Below are positions 52,749 to 61,771 of a DNA stretch of 64,000 nt, one piece after another (within the stretch, counting starts at the first letter, position 1; every line of letters starts with the position of its first letter). Source of the DNA: Sulfitobacter sp. DSM 110093 (GTDB taxonomy: Bacteria; Pseudomonadota; Alphaproteobacteria; Rhodobacterales; Rhodobacteraceae); the NCBI RefSeq assembly GCF_022788715.1, contig NZ_CP085167.1, forward strand, positions 3,221,501 to 3,285,500. The letters are read 5' to 3'. Below the pieces are notes generated by a model. The model ran no database searches, was not told where the DNA came from, and worked only from the letters and a program-made list of their open reading frames with translations. Made by a program: the position numbers and the translations under genes.

Positions 52749-54903
52749 CTGATGCGCCAGCCTCCAACCGTCCGATAATATGACCAGTAAGCCCTTCCGC
52801 CTCTAACCGCTCCTGCGCGGCCTGCGCCGCGGGCTCGGACAAAGCGGCTAGCAAACCTCCAGCGGTTTGCGGATCGTGCAAAAGGGGGGACACCGGGCCC
52901 GCCGCGCTGATCGGTGCATCCGCTTGGTTTACGGACAAGAGGGAGGACGCCACCCCCTGATCCGACAGTGTCTGCGCCCCCGGATAGAGCGGTATCGCAT
53001 CGGCCCAAAGCTCTGCCGCCAGCCCCGAGGCACGACAAATCGCCTGCACATGTCCGGCCAAGCCAAAGCCGGTTACATCCGTCATCGCATGGGCGCTGGC
53101 CAGTATCTCCGCCTCCCGCGCCTGCGGCGTGGCCATGACGCGCAGCGCCTCTGCAACGACCCGCCCCGGCGCATTGCCCGCCATATGCCCGGCAAGGATC
53201 ACGCCCGCGCCGATGGGCCGGGTCAGCATCAACACATCCCCCGGCTGCGCGCCGCCCACGCCAATCGGCATTTCGTCTCGCGTGCCGGTGACTGTGAACC
53301 CGATGGTCAGTTCCGCGCCCATTGTGGTGTGGCCGCCGACAATCTGCGCGCCTGCGGCACCCATCACTGCCTCCGCGGCAGCTGCGATCTCTCGCAACGT
53401 CCGGGCCTGCAATGCAGGCGACATGCGGCGCATGATTATTGAACTGAGCGCCACCTGAGGTTTGGCGCCCATAGCCCAAACATCGCCCAAAGCATGCACC
53501 GCCGCTATCCGCGTCATCAGTGCCGGATCTTCGATAAAACTGCGCAGGTGATCCGTGCTCATCACCTGAAAACCGCCGCCCGGTTGCCGCAAGATCGCCG
53601 CATCATCCCCCGCGCCGGTAACAATATCGCCCGTGACTCGGGGCTGCATCTTGGCCAAGAGGTCACCCAGCACCGCGCCGCCCACCTTTGCCCCGCATCC
53701 ACCACAAAGTGGCTTGCCCGCCAGCGCGTCCTGCACGCCCAAAGCCAATCGTCCGATCGGCGCTTCGCTTTTCATCGCAGGCAGATCATCTAGCTGATCC
53801 ATGAATTTCCGGTCGATCCGGTCTTTCCAATGCCATAGCAACGCCCCGCCAAGGGCGAGCCCGTTCCGCTCAGCCACGGCGGATTTACCGCCCAATGAAA
53901 TAAGTTTGAGATAATGTTTCTGCGGTTTGAACGCCCGCCGCGCGCCGCCGCTCAGTGCGGCCCGTAGATTATCATGCAGCACCGGCGCTGCCCGCACGGC
54001 AAAAACCCCGGCCTTGGGGCGCGGTGTGGCCTCCATATGTGCGCAATCGCCCACGGCAAAAAGCGCTGCATCATCTACCACGCCCAAATCAGCGCCCACT
54101 CGGATGAACCCACTGTGCAGCGGAAGATCAGTCTGCGCGAGCCAGCCATGCGGCACCGCCCCCGCCGCACCTACGCAAAGCGCCGCCGGGATCGGGGCGC
54201 ACCCCTCCACGATTAGTGCTGCGCCCGTAATCCGCGTGACCTCTGCCCCAAGCGCAAGGCCCACCCCCAGACCCGCCATGCGCCGACGAACCATCGCTTC
54301 CGTCCGGGGGGCCATGCCGGAAAGCTGCGGCCCGTGTTCCACCACCGTCACCGCAGGCTGCGCCCCGGCCTGACGCAGGGCAAATGCCATCGCCATCGCC
54401 AACTCGCAGCCCGCCACACCGCCGCCGATCACGGCGACTTCGGGCGGCAGATCGCCTGTTTTCACCGCGGCCAAGAACGCCCGCCAGCGCGCGGCATAGA
54501 TATCAAGCGGCTTGGCCGCGACGGCGTGTTCGGCAAAACCCGGCAGGTCCATCTTTGCCGTGATGCCAACATCGATCGAGGCCACGTCATAGGCCACATT
54601 CCCATGCCCGCTGACAGCAATCTCTTGCCTCGTGCGGTTAATGGCGGTCGCATGGCCAAGTATCAGTCGCGCCCCCGCGTGGCGGCACAGGCGCATCAAG
54701 TCGATCTCAAGCGCATCGCGCCCGTAGTGGCCCGCAATATGACCGGGCAACATGCCCGTATAGGGCGCGGTCGGGCCGGGATTGATGACCGTCAGCCGCG
54801 CACCGGGCAGCGGGTCCATCCCCCATTTGCGCAGCACCAACGCATGGGCATGACCGCCCCCCACCAGCACCAGATCCCGCGTCAGGGGCAGATCACCTTG
54901 CAC
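52732..54903 (-). CDS. selD: Selenide, water dikinase fused to an FAD/NAD(P)-dependent oxidoreductase
   Basis: 723-residue fusion. The N-terminal half (about 1-375) is a NADH-dehydrogenase-like flavoprotein: RDLVLVGGGHAHALVLRKWG, VAVIGGGVAGCELAMAMAFA and LFAVGDCAHME. The C-terminal half (about 390-723) is SelD, with KPLCGGCGAKVGG (active Cys and Lys, about 395-407), GAGDDAAIL, MSTDHLRSF and TGFGLAGHVQAICRASGLAA. SelD makes selenophosphate; the flavin half may reduce selenium species. Start is GTG after TGAGG. The Cys at the active site shows it is not itself a selenoprotein. Next to mnmH, its product's user. Confidence 0.93.
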   Translation of the reverse strand: MQGDLPLTRDLVLVGGGHAHALVLRKWGMDPLPGARLTVINPGPTAPYTGMLPGHIAGHYGRDALEIDLMRLCRHAGARLILGHATAINRTRQEIAVSGHGNVAYDVASIDVGITAKMDLPGFAEHAVAAKPLDIYAARWRAFLAAVKTGDLPPEVAVIGGGVAGCELAMAMAFALRQAGAQPAVTVVEHGPQLSGMAPRTEAMVRRRMAGLGVGLALGAEVTRITGAALIVEGCAPIPAALCVGAAGAVPHGWLAQTDLPLHSGFIRVGADLGVVDDAALFAVGDCAHMEATPRPKAGVFAVRAAPVLHDNLRAALSGGARRAFKPQKHYLKLISLGGKSAVAERNGLALGGALLWHWKDRIDRKFMDQLDDLPAMKSEAPIGRLALGVQDALAGKPLCGGCGAKVGGAVLGDLLAKMQPRVTGDIVTGAGDDAAILRQPGGGFQVMSTDHLRSFIEDPALMTRIAAVHALGDVWAMGAKPQVALSSIIMRRMSPALQARTLREIAAAAEAVMGAAGAQIVGGHTTMGAELTIGFTVTGTRDEMPIGVGGAQPGDVLMLTRPIGAGVILAGHMAGNAPGRVVAEALRVMATPQAREAEILASAHAMTDVTGFGLAGHVQAICRASGLAAELWADAIPLYPGAQTLSDQGVASSLLSVNQADAPISAAGPVSPLLHDPQTAGGLLAALSEPAAQAAQERLEAEGLTGHIIGRLEAGASAIRLR

Positions 54904-55195
54904 CAGTTTGCCTCACTCTCTCATATTAACCGTTGGATATTGCTAACCGAACACGCGCGGGCACGCCATCGGCATGACCAAGTTGTGAGGGGGCCGTGGG
55001 CACGTTCAGACGGCATTTCCCCGCCCATTCGCACCTGCAAAGGCCCCAAACCTGTAAAAAGGGTGACATTCTACCCGAAAACCCCCATGTACATTCCATC
55101 CCTGACCCTCTACCGACGGTCGGATTCCTTTGCCGTGGCTGGTAGCACCCCACGTGCCCGCCCCCCGCACAAACGTTCAAGACAGGACAGCCTTC

Positions 55196-57289
55196 GTGAT
55201 CCAGACTATTGCCGATGCCCTTGCCCAACAGGGTTATGAAACACTTACCGCCGTTCAGGAGGCCGTCACAGACCCCGCGCTGAACGATCAAGACCTTCTG
55301 GTTTCGGCCCAAACCGGGTCGGGCAAAACGGTGGGCTTTGGCCTCGCCATCGCGCCGACCCTTTTGAGTGATGACACCCATTTCGGCCAAGCGGGCGCAC
55401 CGCTGGCGCTGATTATCGCGCCCACGCGCGAATTGGCCATGCAGGTCAGCCGCGAGCTGACGTGGCTTTATGGCAAAGCGGGCGCGGTGGTCACCACCTG
55501 CGTCGGTGGCATGGACACCCGGACCGAGCGCCGCGCGCTGGACCGTGGCGCGCATATCGTCGTCGCCACGCCGGGCCGCCTGTGTGACCACATCAAACGC
55601 AACAACATCAACCTCGACGCGATCCGCGCCGTGGTGCTGGACGAAGCGGATGAGATGCTCGACCTTGGTTTCCGCGAAGACCTTGAGTTCATCCTCTCCG
55701 AATCCCCCGAAGAGCGCCGCACGCTGCTGTTCTCGGCCACTGTGCCCGCCGCCATCGCCAAGCTGGCGAAGTCCTACCAGCGCGATGCGCAGCGCATCAC
55801 CACTGTGAGTGAAGCCAAACAGCACAGCGACATCGAATACCGCGCGCTGAACGTGCACCCACGCGACATTGAAAACGCCATCATCAACGTGTTGCGCTTT
55901 TACGAGGCCAAGAACGCCATCGTGTTCTGCAACACCCGCGCCGCCGTGGCGCGCCTGACCACACGGTTCACCAACCGGGGGTTCTCGGTCGTGGCGCTGT
56001 CGGGTGAGCTGACGCAATCCGAACGGACCAACGCGCTGCAAGCGCTGCGCGACGGGCGTGCGCGGGTCTGTATCGCCACCGATGTCGCCGCACGCGGCAT
56101 CGACCTGCCGAACCTTGAACTGGTTATTCACGCCGATCTGCCCAGCAACTCTGACACGCTGCTGCACCGTTCGGGCCGGACAGGCCGCGCCGGGCGCAAG
56201 GGCGTCTCTGCCCTGATCGTGCCTGCGAAACTGCGCAGCAAGGCGAACCGTCTGATCGGCGGCGCGAAGCTGAAAGTGGAATGGGCGGCACCGCCCTCTG
56301 CTACCGAAGTCAACGCCGCAGACGAAGCCCGCCTGCTGGCCGATTCCGCATGGTCCGATCCGATCCCAGAAGACGCCGAAGGTTTTGTCGCCAATCTGGT
56401 CGAGCAATTCTCGGCAGAGCAGCTGGCCACCGCCTTCGTCAACCTCTACCGCGCGCGCCAATCTGCGCCGGAAGAACTGGCAGAACCCGGTGCACCCGGC
56501 GACGACAAACCGCGCCCGGCCTTTGGCAAATCGGTCTGGTTCTCGATCTCGACCGGTCGCAATGACGGGGCCGAGCCGCGCACGCTGCTGCCAATGCTGT
56601 GCCGTCGCGGTGATCTGACCAAAGACGACATCGGCGCGATCCGTGTGCAGGGCAGCCACAGCTTTGTCGAAGTGCTGGAAACCTCGGTTCCCGGCCTGCT
56701 GAGCGCACTTGGCGGTGACATGAAACTGGAAGAAGGCGCGGTGTTGACGCAGCTCGACAAAGCCCCCGATCTGGCCCGTGGTCCGAAACCGGGCGGCAAC
56801 CGTGGCCCCAAGCCGGGTGGCGGCTACAAGGGTGATCGCGACCGTGGCCCGCGCCCGCCGCGTGATAACTACGATCCCGATGCCGCCCCCGCCCCGCGCA
56901 AACCCCGCGCCAAAGCGGCGGATGGCCCCGGTGCGGCGTCGTTCGATAAGCCCAAATACGACAAGCCCAAGTTCGACAAACCGCGCGCCCCGAAAGGCGA
57001 ACGCCCGCCAAAGTCCCACAAGACAGAGCGCAGCCCGATGAAACCCGGTGCCACGCCCAAACCTAAGTCAGGCGGCGAAACAACCGGCAAGCCCAAGGCG
57101 AAAGCCGTTTGGAAAAAGGAAAAGCCCGCAGGCGATGCACCGCGCAAAGGCAAGGGCAAGCCGACAACCTCGGCCACCACGCCGGGCGGCGAGAAGTCGT
57201 ACAAACGGGCGTCCGACCCGTCCAAACGCTTCACCCCGCCGAATAAGATCGGCAAGCAGGGCGGCAAGGGCGGCCCGAAATCGAAGTAA
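55196..57289 (+). CDS. DEAD-box RNA helicase with DbpA-like RNA-binding domain
   Basis: 697-residue RNA helicase. Motifs: SAQTGSGKTVGFG (I), APTRELAMQ (Ia), ATPGRLCDH (Ib), VVLDEADEMLDLGF (II), LLFSATVPA (III), IVFCNTRAA (IV), IATDVAARGIDLPN (V) and LHRSGRTGRAGRKG (VI), about residues 40-345. A DbpA-type RNA-binding domain follows (about 440-515, KSVWFSISTGRNDGAEPRTL), then a long Lys/Pro/Gly-rich tail (about 530-697) with repeats such as KPKYDKPKFDKP. The GTG at 55196 has AGGA 8 bases upstream; an earlier start at 55130 cannot be excluded. Ribosome assembly or cold response is the likely role. Confidence 0.9.
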   Translation: MIQTIADALAQQGYETLTAVQEAVTDPALNDQDLLVSAQTGSGKTVGFGLAIAPTLLSDDTHFGQAGAPLALIIAPTRELAMQVSRELTWLYGKAGAVVTTCVGGMDTRTERRALDRGAHIVVATPGRLCDHIKRNNINLDAIRAVVLDEADEMLDLGFREDLEFILSESPEERRTLLFSATVPAAIAKLAKSYQRDAQRITTVSEAKQHSDIEYRALNVHPRDIENAIINVLRFYEAKNAIVFCNTRAAVARLTTRFTNRGFSVVALSGELTQSERTNALQALRDGRARVCIATDVAARGIDLPNLELVIHADLPSNSDTLLHRSGRTGRAGRKGVSALIVPAKLRSKANRLIGGAKLKVEWAAPPSATEVNAADEARLLADSAWSDPIPEDAEGFVANLVEQFSAEQLATAFVNLYRARQSAPEELAEPGAPGDDKPRPAFGKSVWFSISTGRNDGAEPRTLLPMLCRRGDLTKDDIGAIRVQGSHSFVEVLETSVPGLLSALGGDMKLEEGAVLTQLDKAPDLARGPKPGGNRGPKPGGGYKGDRDRGPRPPRDNYDPDAAPAPRKPRAKAADGPGAASFDKPKYDKPKFDKPRAPKGERPPKSHKTERSPMKPGATPKPKSGGETTGKPKAKAVWKKEKPAGDAPRKGKGKPTTSATTPGGEKSYKRASDPSKRFTPPNKIGKQGGKGGPKSK

Positions 57290-57294
57290 ACTTA

Positions 57295-57322
57295 AACGCC
57301 GGGGCATCACCCCGGCGTTTTT
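57295..57322 (+). terminator. Rho-independent terminator of the helicase gene
   Basis: AACGCCGGGG-CATCA-CCCCGGCGTT, a perfect 10-bp stem, followed by TTTGTG, just after the helicase stop codon. Confidence 0.92.
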
Positions 57323-57332
57323 GTGTAGGGCC

Positions 57333-57355
57333 GCGGACTTTTTTAAAAAGTCCGC
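57333..57355. repeat. Palindromic element GCGGACTTTTT/AAAAAGTCCGC
   Basis: Perfect 11-bp inverted repeat around a single T, 10 bases after the helicase terminator. A second short A/T palindrome, TTCTTTAAAAGAA, follows at 57361. It may be a REP-like unit or the leader of tpa. Confidence 0.5.
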
Positions 57356-57519
57356 CCCGATTTCTTTAAAAGAAAACTGCGCCGACGGCTGGCCTTAAGG
57401 AACAAACCCAACTGGCACTACTTGCGGCGCGACTTTCGCGGTGATGTGTTACGCACATTCCCCGCCTCTGCGCGGGCTTCATTCGTGGGTTCGCCCACCC
57501 GCACAGAAAGGTTTGCCCC

Positions 57520-58917
57520 ATGGACGGCAATTTTAACGAGAACGACATCTCCCGCGTTGTCGAAGCCGACCGCGCGCATATCTGGCACCACCTGAGCCAG
57601 CACAAACCCTATGAAACGACCGACCCGCGCATCATTGTCGAAGGCAAGGGCATGCGGGTCTGGGACCAAAAGGGCAAAGAGCACCTCGATGCCGTGTCCG
57701 GCGGTGTGTGGACGGTGAACGTGGGCTATGGCCGCGAAAGCATCGCCAATGCCGTGCGCGATCAACTGATCAAGCTGAACTATTTCGCCGGGTCCGCAGG
57801 CTCGATCCCCGGCTCGCATTTCGCGGAAAAGCTGCTGGATAAGATGCCCGGCCTTGATCGCGTCTATTACTGCAACTCTGGCTCCGAGGCGAATGAGAAA
57901 GCCTTTAAAATGGTGCGCCAGATCGCGCACAAGCGTTACGGCGGCAAGAAGCACAAGATCCTCTACCGCGACCGCGACTACCACGGTACCACCCTCGGCT
58001 GCCTGTCGGCGGGTGGACAAGACGAGCGCAACGCACAATACGGCCCCTTCGCCCCGGGCTTCGTGCGGGTGCCGCATTGTCTGGAATATCGCAGCTTCGA
58101 ACAAGACGGCGCGCCGCAGGAAAACTACGGTACCTGGGCTGCCGATCAGATCGAAAAAGTGATCCTCGCCGAAGGGCCGGAAACCGTCGGCGCGCTTTGC
58201 CTAGAGCCGGTGACAGCAGGCGGCGGCGTGATCTGCCCCCCCGATGGCTATTGGGAGCGCGTGCAAGAGATTTGCCGCAAGTATGACATCCTATTGCACA
58301 TTGATGAGGTCGTCTGCGGCGTCGGACGCACCGGCACTTGGTTCGGCTATCAACACTATGGCATTCAGCCAGACATGGTGACCATGGCCAAAGGCGTTGC
58401 CTCGGGCTATGCCGCCATTGCCTGTCTGGTCACGACCGATGCGGTGTTTGACATGTTCAAAGACGACGCGAGCGATCCGTTGAACTACTTCCGCGACATC
58501 TCGACCTTTGGTGGCTGCACCGCTGGGCCGACGGCGGGCATCGAGAATATGAACATCATTGAGCGTGAGAACCTGCTGGAGAACACCACCAACATGGGCC
58601 ACTACATGTTGGATCAGTTGCACGCGCTGGCCAACAAACACGCAGTGATCGGCGATGTGCGCGGCAAGGGGCTGTTTTTGGGTGCCGAACTGGTCACCGA
58701 CCGCGACAGCCGCGCCCCAGTTGAGGAAAAGCGCATTCAAGCCGTCGTCGGGGACTGCATGGCCCAAGGGGTGATCATCGGGGCCACCAACCGCTCGCTG
58801 CCGGGCAAGAACAACACGCTGTGTTTTTCGCCCGCCCTGATCGCCTCGCGCGATGATATTGATGAGATCATCACAGCGGTAGATGGTGCATTGGGCCGAG
58901 TTTTCGCTTCGGCGTAA
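57520..58917 (+). CDS. tpa: Taurine--pyruvate aminotransferase (class III, PLP)
   Basis: 465-residue class III aminotransferase. The start DGNFNENDISRVVEADRAHI then WHHLSQHKPYE is the pattern I associate with Tpa of taurine-degrading Rhodobacteraceae, which converts taurine and pyruvate to sulfoacetaldehyde and alanine. Core features: YYCNSGSEANEKAFKMVRQI (about 112-131), YRDRDYHGTTLGCLSAGG, LLHIDEVVCGVGRTGTWFGY and the PLP lysine in MVTMAKGVASGYAAI (about residue 289). Ald would regenerate pyruvate. The TauR-like gene and acetate kinase remnant to the right support this. A generic omega-amino acid aminotransferase is the alternative. Confidence 0.85.
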   Translation: MDGNFNENDISRVVEADRAHIWHHLSQHKPYETTDPRIIVEGKGMRVWDQKGKEHLDAVSGGVWTVNVGYGRESIANAVRDQLIKLNYFAGSAGSIPGSHFAEKLLDKMPGLDRVYYCNSGSEANEKAFKMVRQIAHKRYGGKKHKILYRDRDYHGTTLGCLSAGGQDERNAQYGPFAPGFVRVPHCLEYRSFEQDGAPQENYGTWAADQIEKVILAEGPETVGALCLEPVTAGGGVICPPDGYWERVQEICRKYDILLHIDEVVCGVGRTGTWFGYQHYGIQPDMVTMAKGVASGYAAIACLVTTDAVFDMFKDDASDPLNYFRDISTFGGCTAGPTAGIENMNIIERENLLENTTNMGHYMLDQLHALANKHAVIGDVRGKGLFLGAELVTDRDSRAPVEEKRIQAVVGDCMAQGVIIGATNRSLPGKNNTLCFSPALIASRDDIDEIITAVDGALGRVFASA

Positions 58918-58939
58918 AACCGCGCCTTCATGCGCGCGA

Positions 58940-58975
58940 AAGGCAGCATCGGTTGACCCGGTGCTGCCTTCCTCT
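58940..58975 (+). terminator. Hairpin terminator-like element after tpa
   Basis: AAGGCAGCATCGG (58940-58952) / CCGGTGCTGCCTT (58958-58970), a 13-bp stem with one U-G pair, followed by CCTCTATCT. The T-run is weak. Confidence 0.65.
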
Positions 58976-59124
58976 ATCTAAACTCATGTCTTGCCCGAAC
59001 ATGACATCGCCTCGAAAAATTACTGCGTTCTACCGCTCTGGAAGTTTTTCTGAAAATGTATCGCTTTCGCGGGAACCTCTTCCAACCCCCCCGCGTTGGC
59101 AAATGAGTAAACTGGGAGAAAGAC

Positions 59125-59388
59125 ATGAAGAAGTTTCTTATCGCAATTCCGATGATCGCTGGTCTCGCCGCTTGTGACGGCACCACCTCCAACCAAGGTG
59201 CTTTGACAGGTGCGGCTCTCGGTGCTGCCACCGGTGCTGCCGTTTCAGGCGGTGATGACAAGGTGCAGGGTGCGATCATTGGTGGTCTCGCTGGTGCCGC
59301 TGCTGGCAACTACATCGGCCAGACACAATCCGGCAAATGCGTGTACCAAAACTCCAATGGTCAGCGTTACACCGCAGCTTGCCCATAA
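59125..59388 (+). CDS. Gly-zipper (YMGG-like) outer-membrane lipoprotein
   Basis: 87-residue predicted lipoprotein: signal peptide KKFLIAIPMIAGLAAC with a lipobox ending at Cys17, then a Gly/Ala zipper (about 25-63, ALTGAALGAATGAAVSGG and GAIIGGLAGAAAGNYIGQ) and a short Cys-containing tail (KCVYQNSNGQRYTAACP). Such proteins insert in or associate with membranes, but function is unknown. GGGAG lies before the ATG. Monocistronic. Confidence 0.87.
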   Translation: MKKFLIAIPMIAGLAACDGTTSNQGALTGAALGAATGAAVSGGDDKVQGAIIGGLAGAAAGNYIGQTQSGKCVYQNSNGQRYTAACP

Positions 59389-59420
59389 GCGGCTGACATC
59401 GCGCGTTTTCGCGCCAAGGG

Positions 59421-59451
59421 GGGCTTCGACCATGGGTCGAGGCCCTTTTTT
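59421..59451 (+). terminator. Rho-independent terminator of the Gly-zipper gene
   Basis: GGGCTTCGACC (59421-59431) / GGTCGAGGCCC, an 11-bp stem with one U-G pair and loop ATG, followed by TTTTTTG. Confidence 0.9.
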
Positions 59452-59637
59452 GTTTCTGCACCGATCCTACCCGCCCGCCCATTCTTAGCTGCCTTGCGAA
59501 TTGAACCTAACAGGGCATCCAACGCCTGATTGGCACGGAAGGGGATATGACAAGCTTGAGCGATATCGCGGTTGCTGATGTCCTCAAAAGAAGCATTCTC
59601 AATCGTTGCGCTATTCTGCTGGCGGCTGTTCACTGGG

Positions 59638-60768
59638 TTAAGCCAGAACGCGCACCGCGCCACTTTCAGGATCGTAATGCACCAATGGCTGACCTGCGGT
59701 CTCGACTTGGCCCAGCCCTCTTGCGTCACGCAGCAACGCCAACGGACCCGAGATCGCCTGCGCCAGCGCGGCCTCTAGCGGGACGCCCACAGCATGGGTC
59801 AGCGTCTGCACTGCACGCCCCATCTCAAGGTCTGCGCCAGCCAATGTGCCATCTGCCAACGTCAGTCGCCCCTCTTTGCGGTACACCTCGCGACCATTCA
59901 GCATAAAGCGTGTGATATCCGATCCCGCAGTCGCCATCGCATCGCTGACGAGGAAGACCCCCTCCGCCTTGGCTGCTAGCGCATTGCGCATGCTGGCCGG
60001 GTGCACATGGATGCCGTCCGCGATCAGCCCTGCGTGAACCCCGCCCCGCGCAAGTGCCGCACCAACCAAACCCGGCGCGCGGTTGGTCATCTGGCTCATT
60101 GCATTGAACAGATGAGTGACACAGCGCGCGCCCGCGTCAAAGGCCGTCATGCAACTCTCATAATCCGCATCGCTATGTCCCAGCGAAACAATCACCCCCG
60201 CCTCAGCCATCGCGCTGATCTGTGTGTTGCTGGTGTTTTCCGGCGCGACCGTGACCATGAGGTTCGGCAGCCGTTTGGCCGCGCACAAGATCAAAGCAAG
60301 GTCCGCTTCCTGCATCGGGCGGATCAACGCTCCGTCATGCGCCCCTTTGCGCGCAAGTGACAAATGCGGGCCTTCCAGATGCAGCCCGATGATGCCCGGC
60401 ACGCCAATGGCGATGGCGTCTACCGTGGCCTCAATCGCGGCTTGGGTTCTGTCAGGCGTGTCAGTGATCAGTGTGGGCAGGAAGCCTGCCACCCCCGTAC
60501 CGCGATGCGCCCTTGCAATCCGGCGCAACGTGGCCACGTCTGGTGTGTCGTTGAACATCACACCGCCGCCGCCGTTGACTTGAAGGTCGACGAAGCCGGG
60601 GCAGAGCACACCGCGCTCCAGCTCCGCCGCCTGTGTTCCCTGCGGCACCTCAAGCGGATCAAGGATACGGCGACTGCCGTCCTGCATTTGTGCCAGCACA
60701 CTTCCGCGGTGCAGCCGCGTGCCATCGTGAATGTCGGCCCCGGTGAAAACCTTGACGATCTCATTCAT
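59638..60768 (-). CDS. nagA: N-acetylglucosamine-6-phosphate deacetylase
   Basis: Converts GlcNAc-6-P to glucosamine-6-P and acetate. The 376-residue amidohydrolase shows GVLCPGFVDLQVNGGGGVMF (about 49-68), GIIGLHLEGPHLSLARKGAH (metal-binding Glu, about 124-143), VSLGHSDADYESCMTAFDAG (His) and THLFNAMSQMTNRAPGLVG (His), and the catalytic Asp in FLVSDAMATAGS. The ATG at 60768 overlaps the upstream kinase stop by 4 bases. Works with the neighbouring kinase on amino-sugar recycling. Confidence 0.94.
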   Translation of the reverse strand: MNEIVKVFTGADIHDGTRLHRGSVLAQMQDGSRRILDPLEVPQGTQAAELERGVLCPGFVDLQVNGGGGVMFNDTPDVATLRRIARAHRGTGVAGFLPTLITDTPDRTQAAIEATVDAIAIGVPGIIGLHLEGPHLSLARKGAHDGALIRPMQEADLALILCAAKRLPNLMVTVAPENTSNTQISAMAEAGVIVSLGHSDADYESCMTAFDAGARCVTHLFNAMSQMTNRAPGLVGAALARGGVHAGLIADGIHVHPASMRNALAAKAEGVFLVSDAMATAGSDITRFMLNGREVYRKEGRLTLADGTLAGADLEMGRAVQTLTHAVGVPLEAALAQAISGPLALLRDARGLGQVETAGQPLVHYDPESGAVRVLA

Positions 60769-61655
60769 GGCAACGCCTCTTCTGCCGCGGCCTTGCACAG
60801 CAGATGAAACGCCCCATCGAGCGCCGCACCCTGTGGTTTGACCAGACCCGATAGATGATCTTTGGGCAGGAAATTAGCGTAATGCGGGCCTATCCCACCC
60901 AGCAGGCAAAGTGGATCGCCTGGTGTGAAATCCAACGCCTTCAAAGCGCGGATGTAATAGGCGGCCCCCTCTTGCATCAACGCCTGCGCATGGCGATCCG
61001 CCGTCTTTGCTGCCGCGATCACTTTGGGCGCGAAAGCCGCGTAATCCCCCGGCTTGGCCGTCAAGCTAAACGCAACCAGCGCCGAAGGGTCATCGCCAAA
61101 CTCTGCCAGCACCGCGCGGGTCAAATCACTATGCGGCGTCAGCCCATCATAGCACTGAAGGGCTTCGTTCATTGCCCTGCAGCCCAGCCATGCGCCCGAA
61201 CCTTGGTCGGCCAGATGAAACCCCCAACTACCGGCATAGCGAAACGCCACGCCATCGGTTGCCGCGACGATGGTACCTGTGCCGATGGCCAGCACCCAGC
61301 CTGCGCACCCTTCGCCAAGTGCACCGACAACGCAGGCCGGGCGGTCGTCGTCTGCGATGATCCGCTGGAACGGCAATGCCGCGCGCAGACGCGCCTCATC
61401 CCGCGCCTTGTCCATCCCCGCCAAGCCCACGAATGCCGTCGCATCCTTCAAGGCCGAAAGGGGTAGCCCAGCCTCAGCCATGGCACGCTCTACCGTCTGG
61501 CGGATATTCACTAAAGCCTGATCTGGCTCAGTGCCGATATTCGCACGCCCACCTGCGGCGCGGCCAAGGATACCGTCATAACGCGTGCCAACAGCCACAC
61601 GGCAACCGGTGCCGCCGCCGTCCACAGCGATCAAAAGAGGGGCAGAATTGTTCAT
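60765..61655 (-). CDS. nagK: BadF/BadG-type ATPase, probable N-acetylglucosamine kinase
   Basis: 296-residue ASKHA-fold kinase. The nucleotide-binding motifs are LLIAVDGGGTGCRVAVGT (phosphate 1, about 7-24), GWVLAIGTGTIVAATDG (about 118-134), WGFHLADQGSGAWLG (about 143-157) and CLLGGIGPHYANFLP (adenosine, about 251-265). The gene is coupled to nagA, so phosphorylation of GlcNAc or a related amino sugar is the likely reaction. No sugar isomerase or transporter lies beside the pair. Confidence 0.87.
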   Translation of the reverse strand: MNNSAPLLIAVDGGGTGCRVAVGTRYDGILGRAAGGRANIGTEPDQALVNIRQTVERAMAEAGLPLSALKDATAFVGLAGMDKARDEARLRAALPFQRIIADDDRPACVVGALGEGCAGWVLAIGTGTIVAATDGVAFRYAGSWGFHLADQGSGAWLGCRAMNEALQCYDGLTPHSDLTRAVLAEFGDDPSALVAFSLTAKPGDYAAFAPKVIAAAKTADRHAQALMQEGAAYYIRALKALDFTPGDPLCLLGGIGPHYANFLPKDHLSGLVKPQGAALDGAFHLLCKAAAEEALP

Positions 61656-61771
61656 GTGATACTTCTAAGCGAGGTGCAGGGCGAACGGAAGTGCACGCCG
61701 GATCGGCAGATCAAGTCGGCAACCTATGATGCCAGATTGAACTCTGACTAAGGCCAGCCTAACCTCGCGCA

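Noticed and set aside
52732..54903. Selenocysteine-containing SelD
   Set aside because: The active-site position is encoded by an ordinary Cys codon and no in-frame TGA occurs in the gene.
54926..57019. 697-codon minus-strand open frame antisense to the helicase
   Set aside because: Composition mirrors the helicase codons; the plus strand has all helicase motifs.
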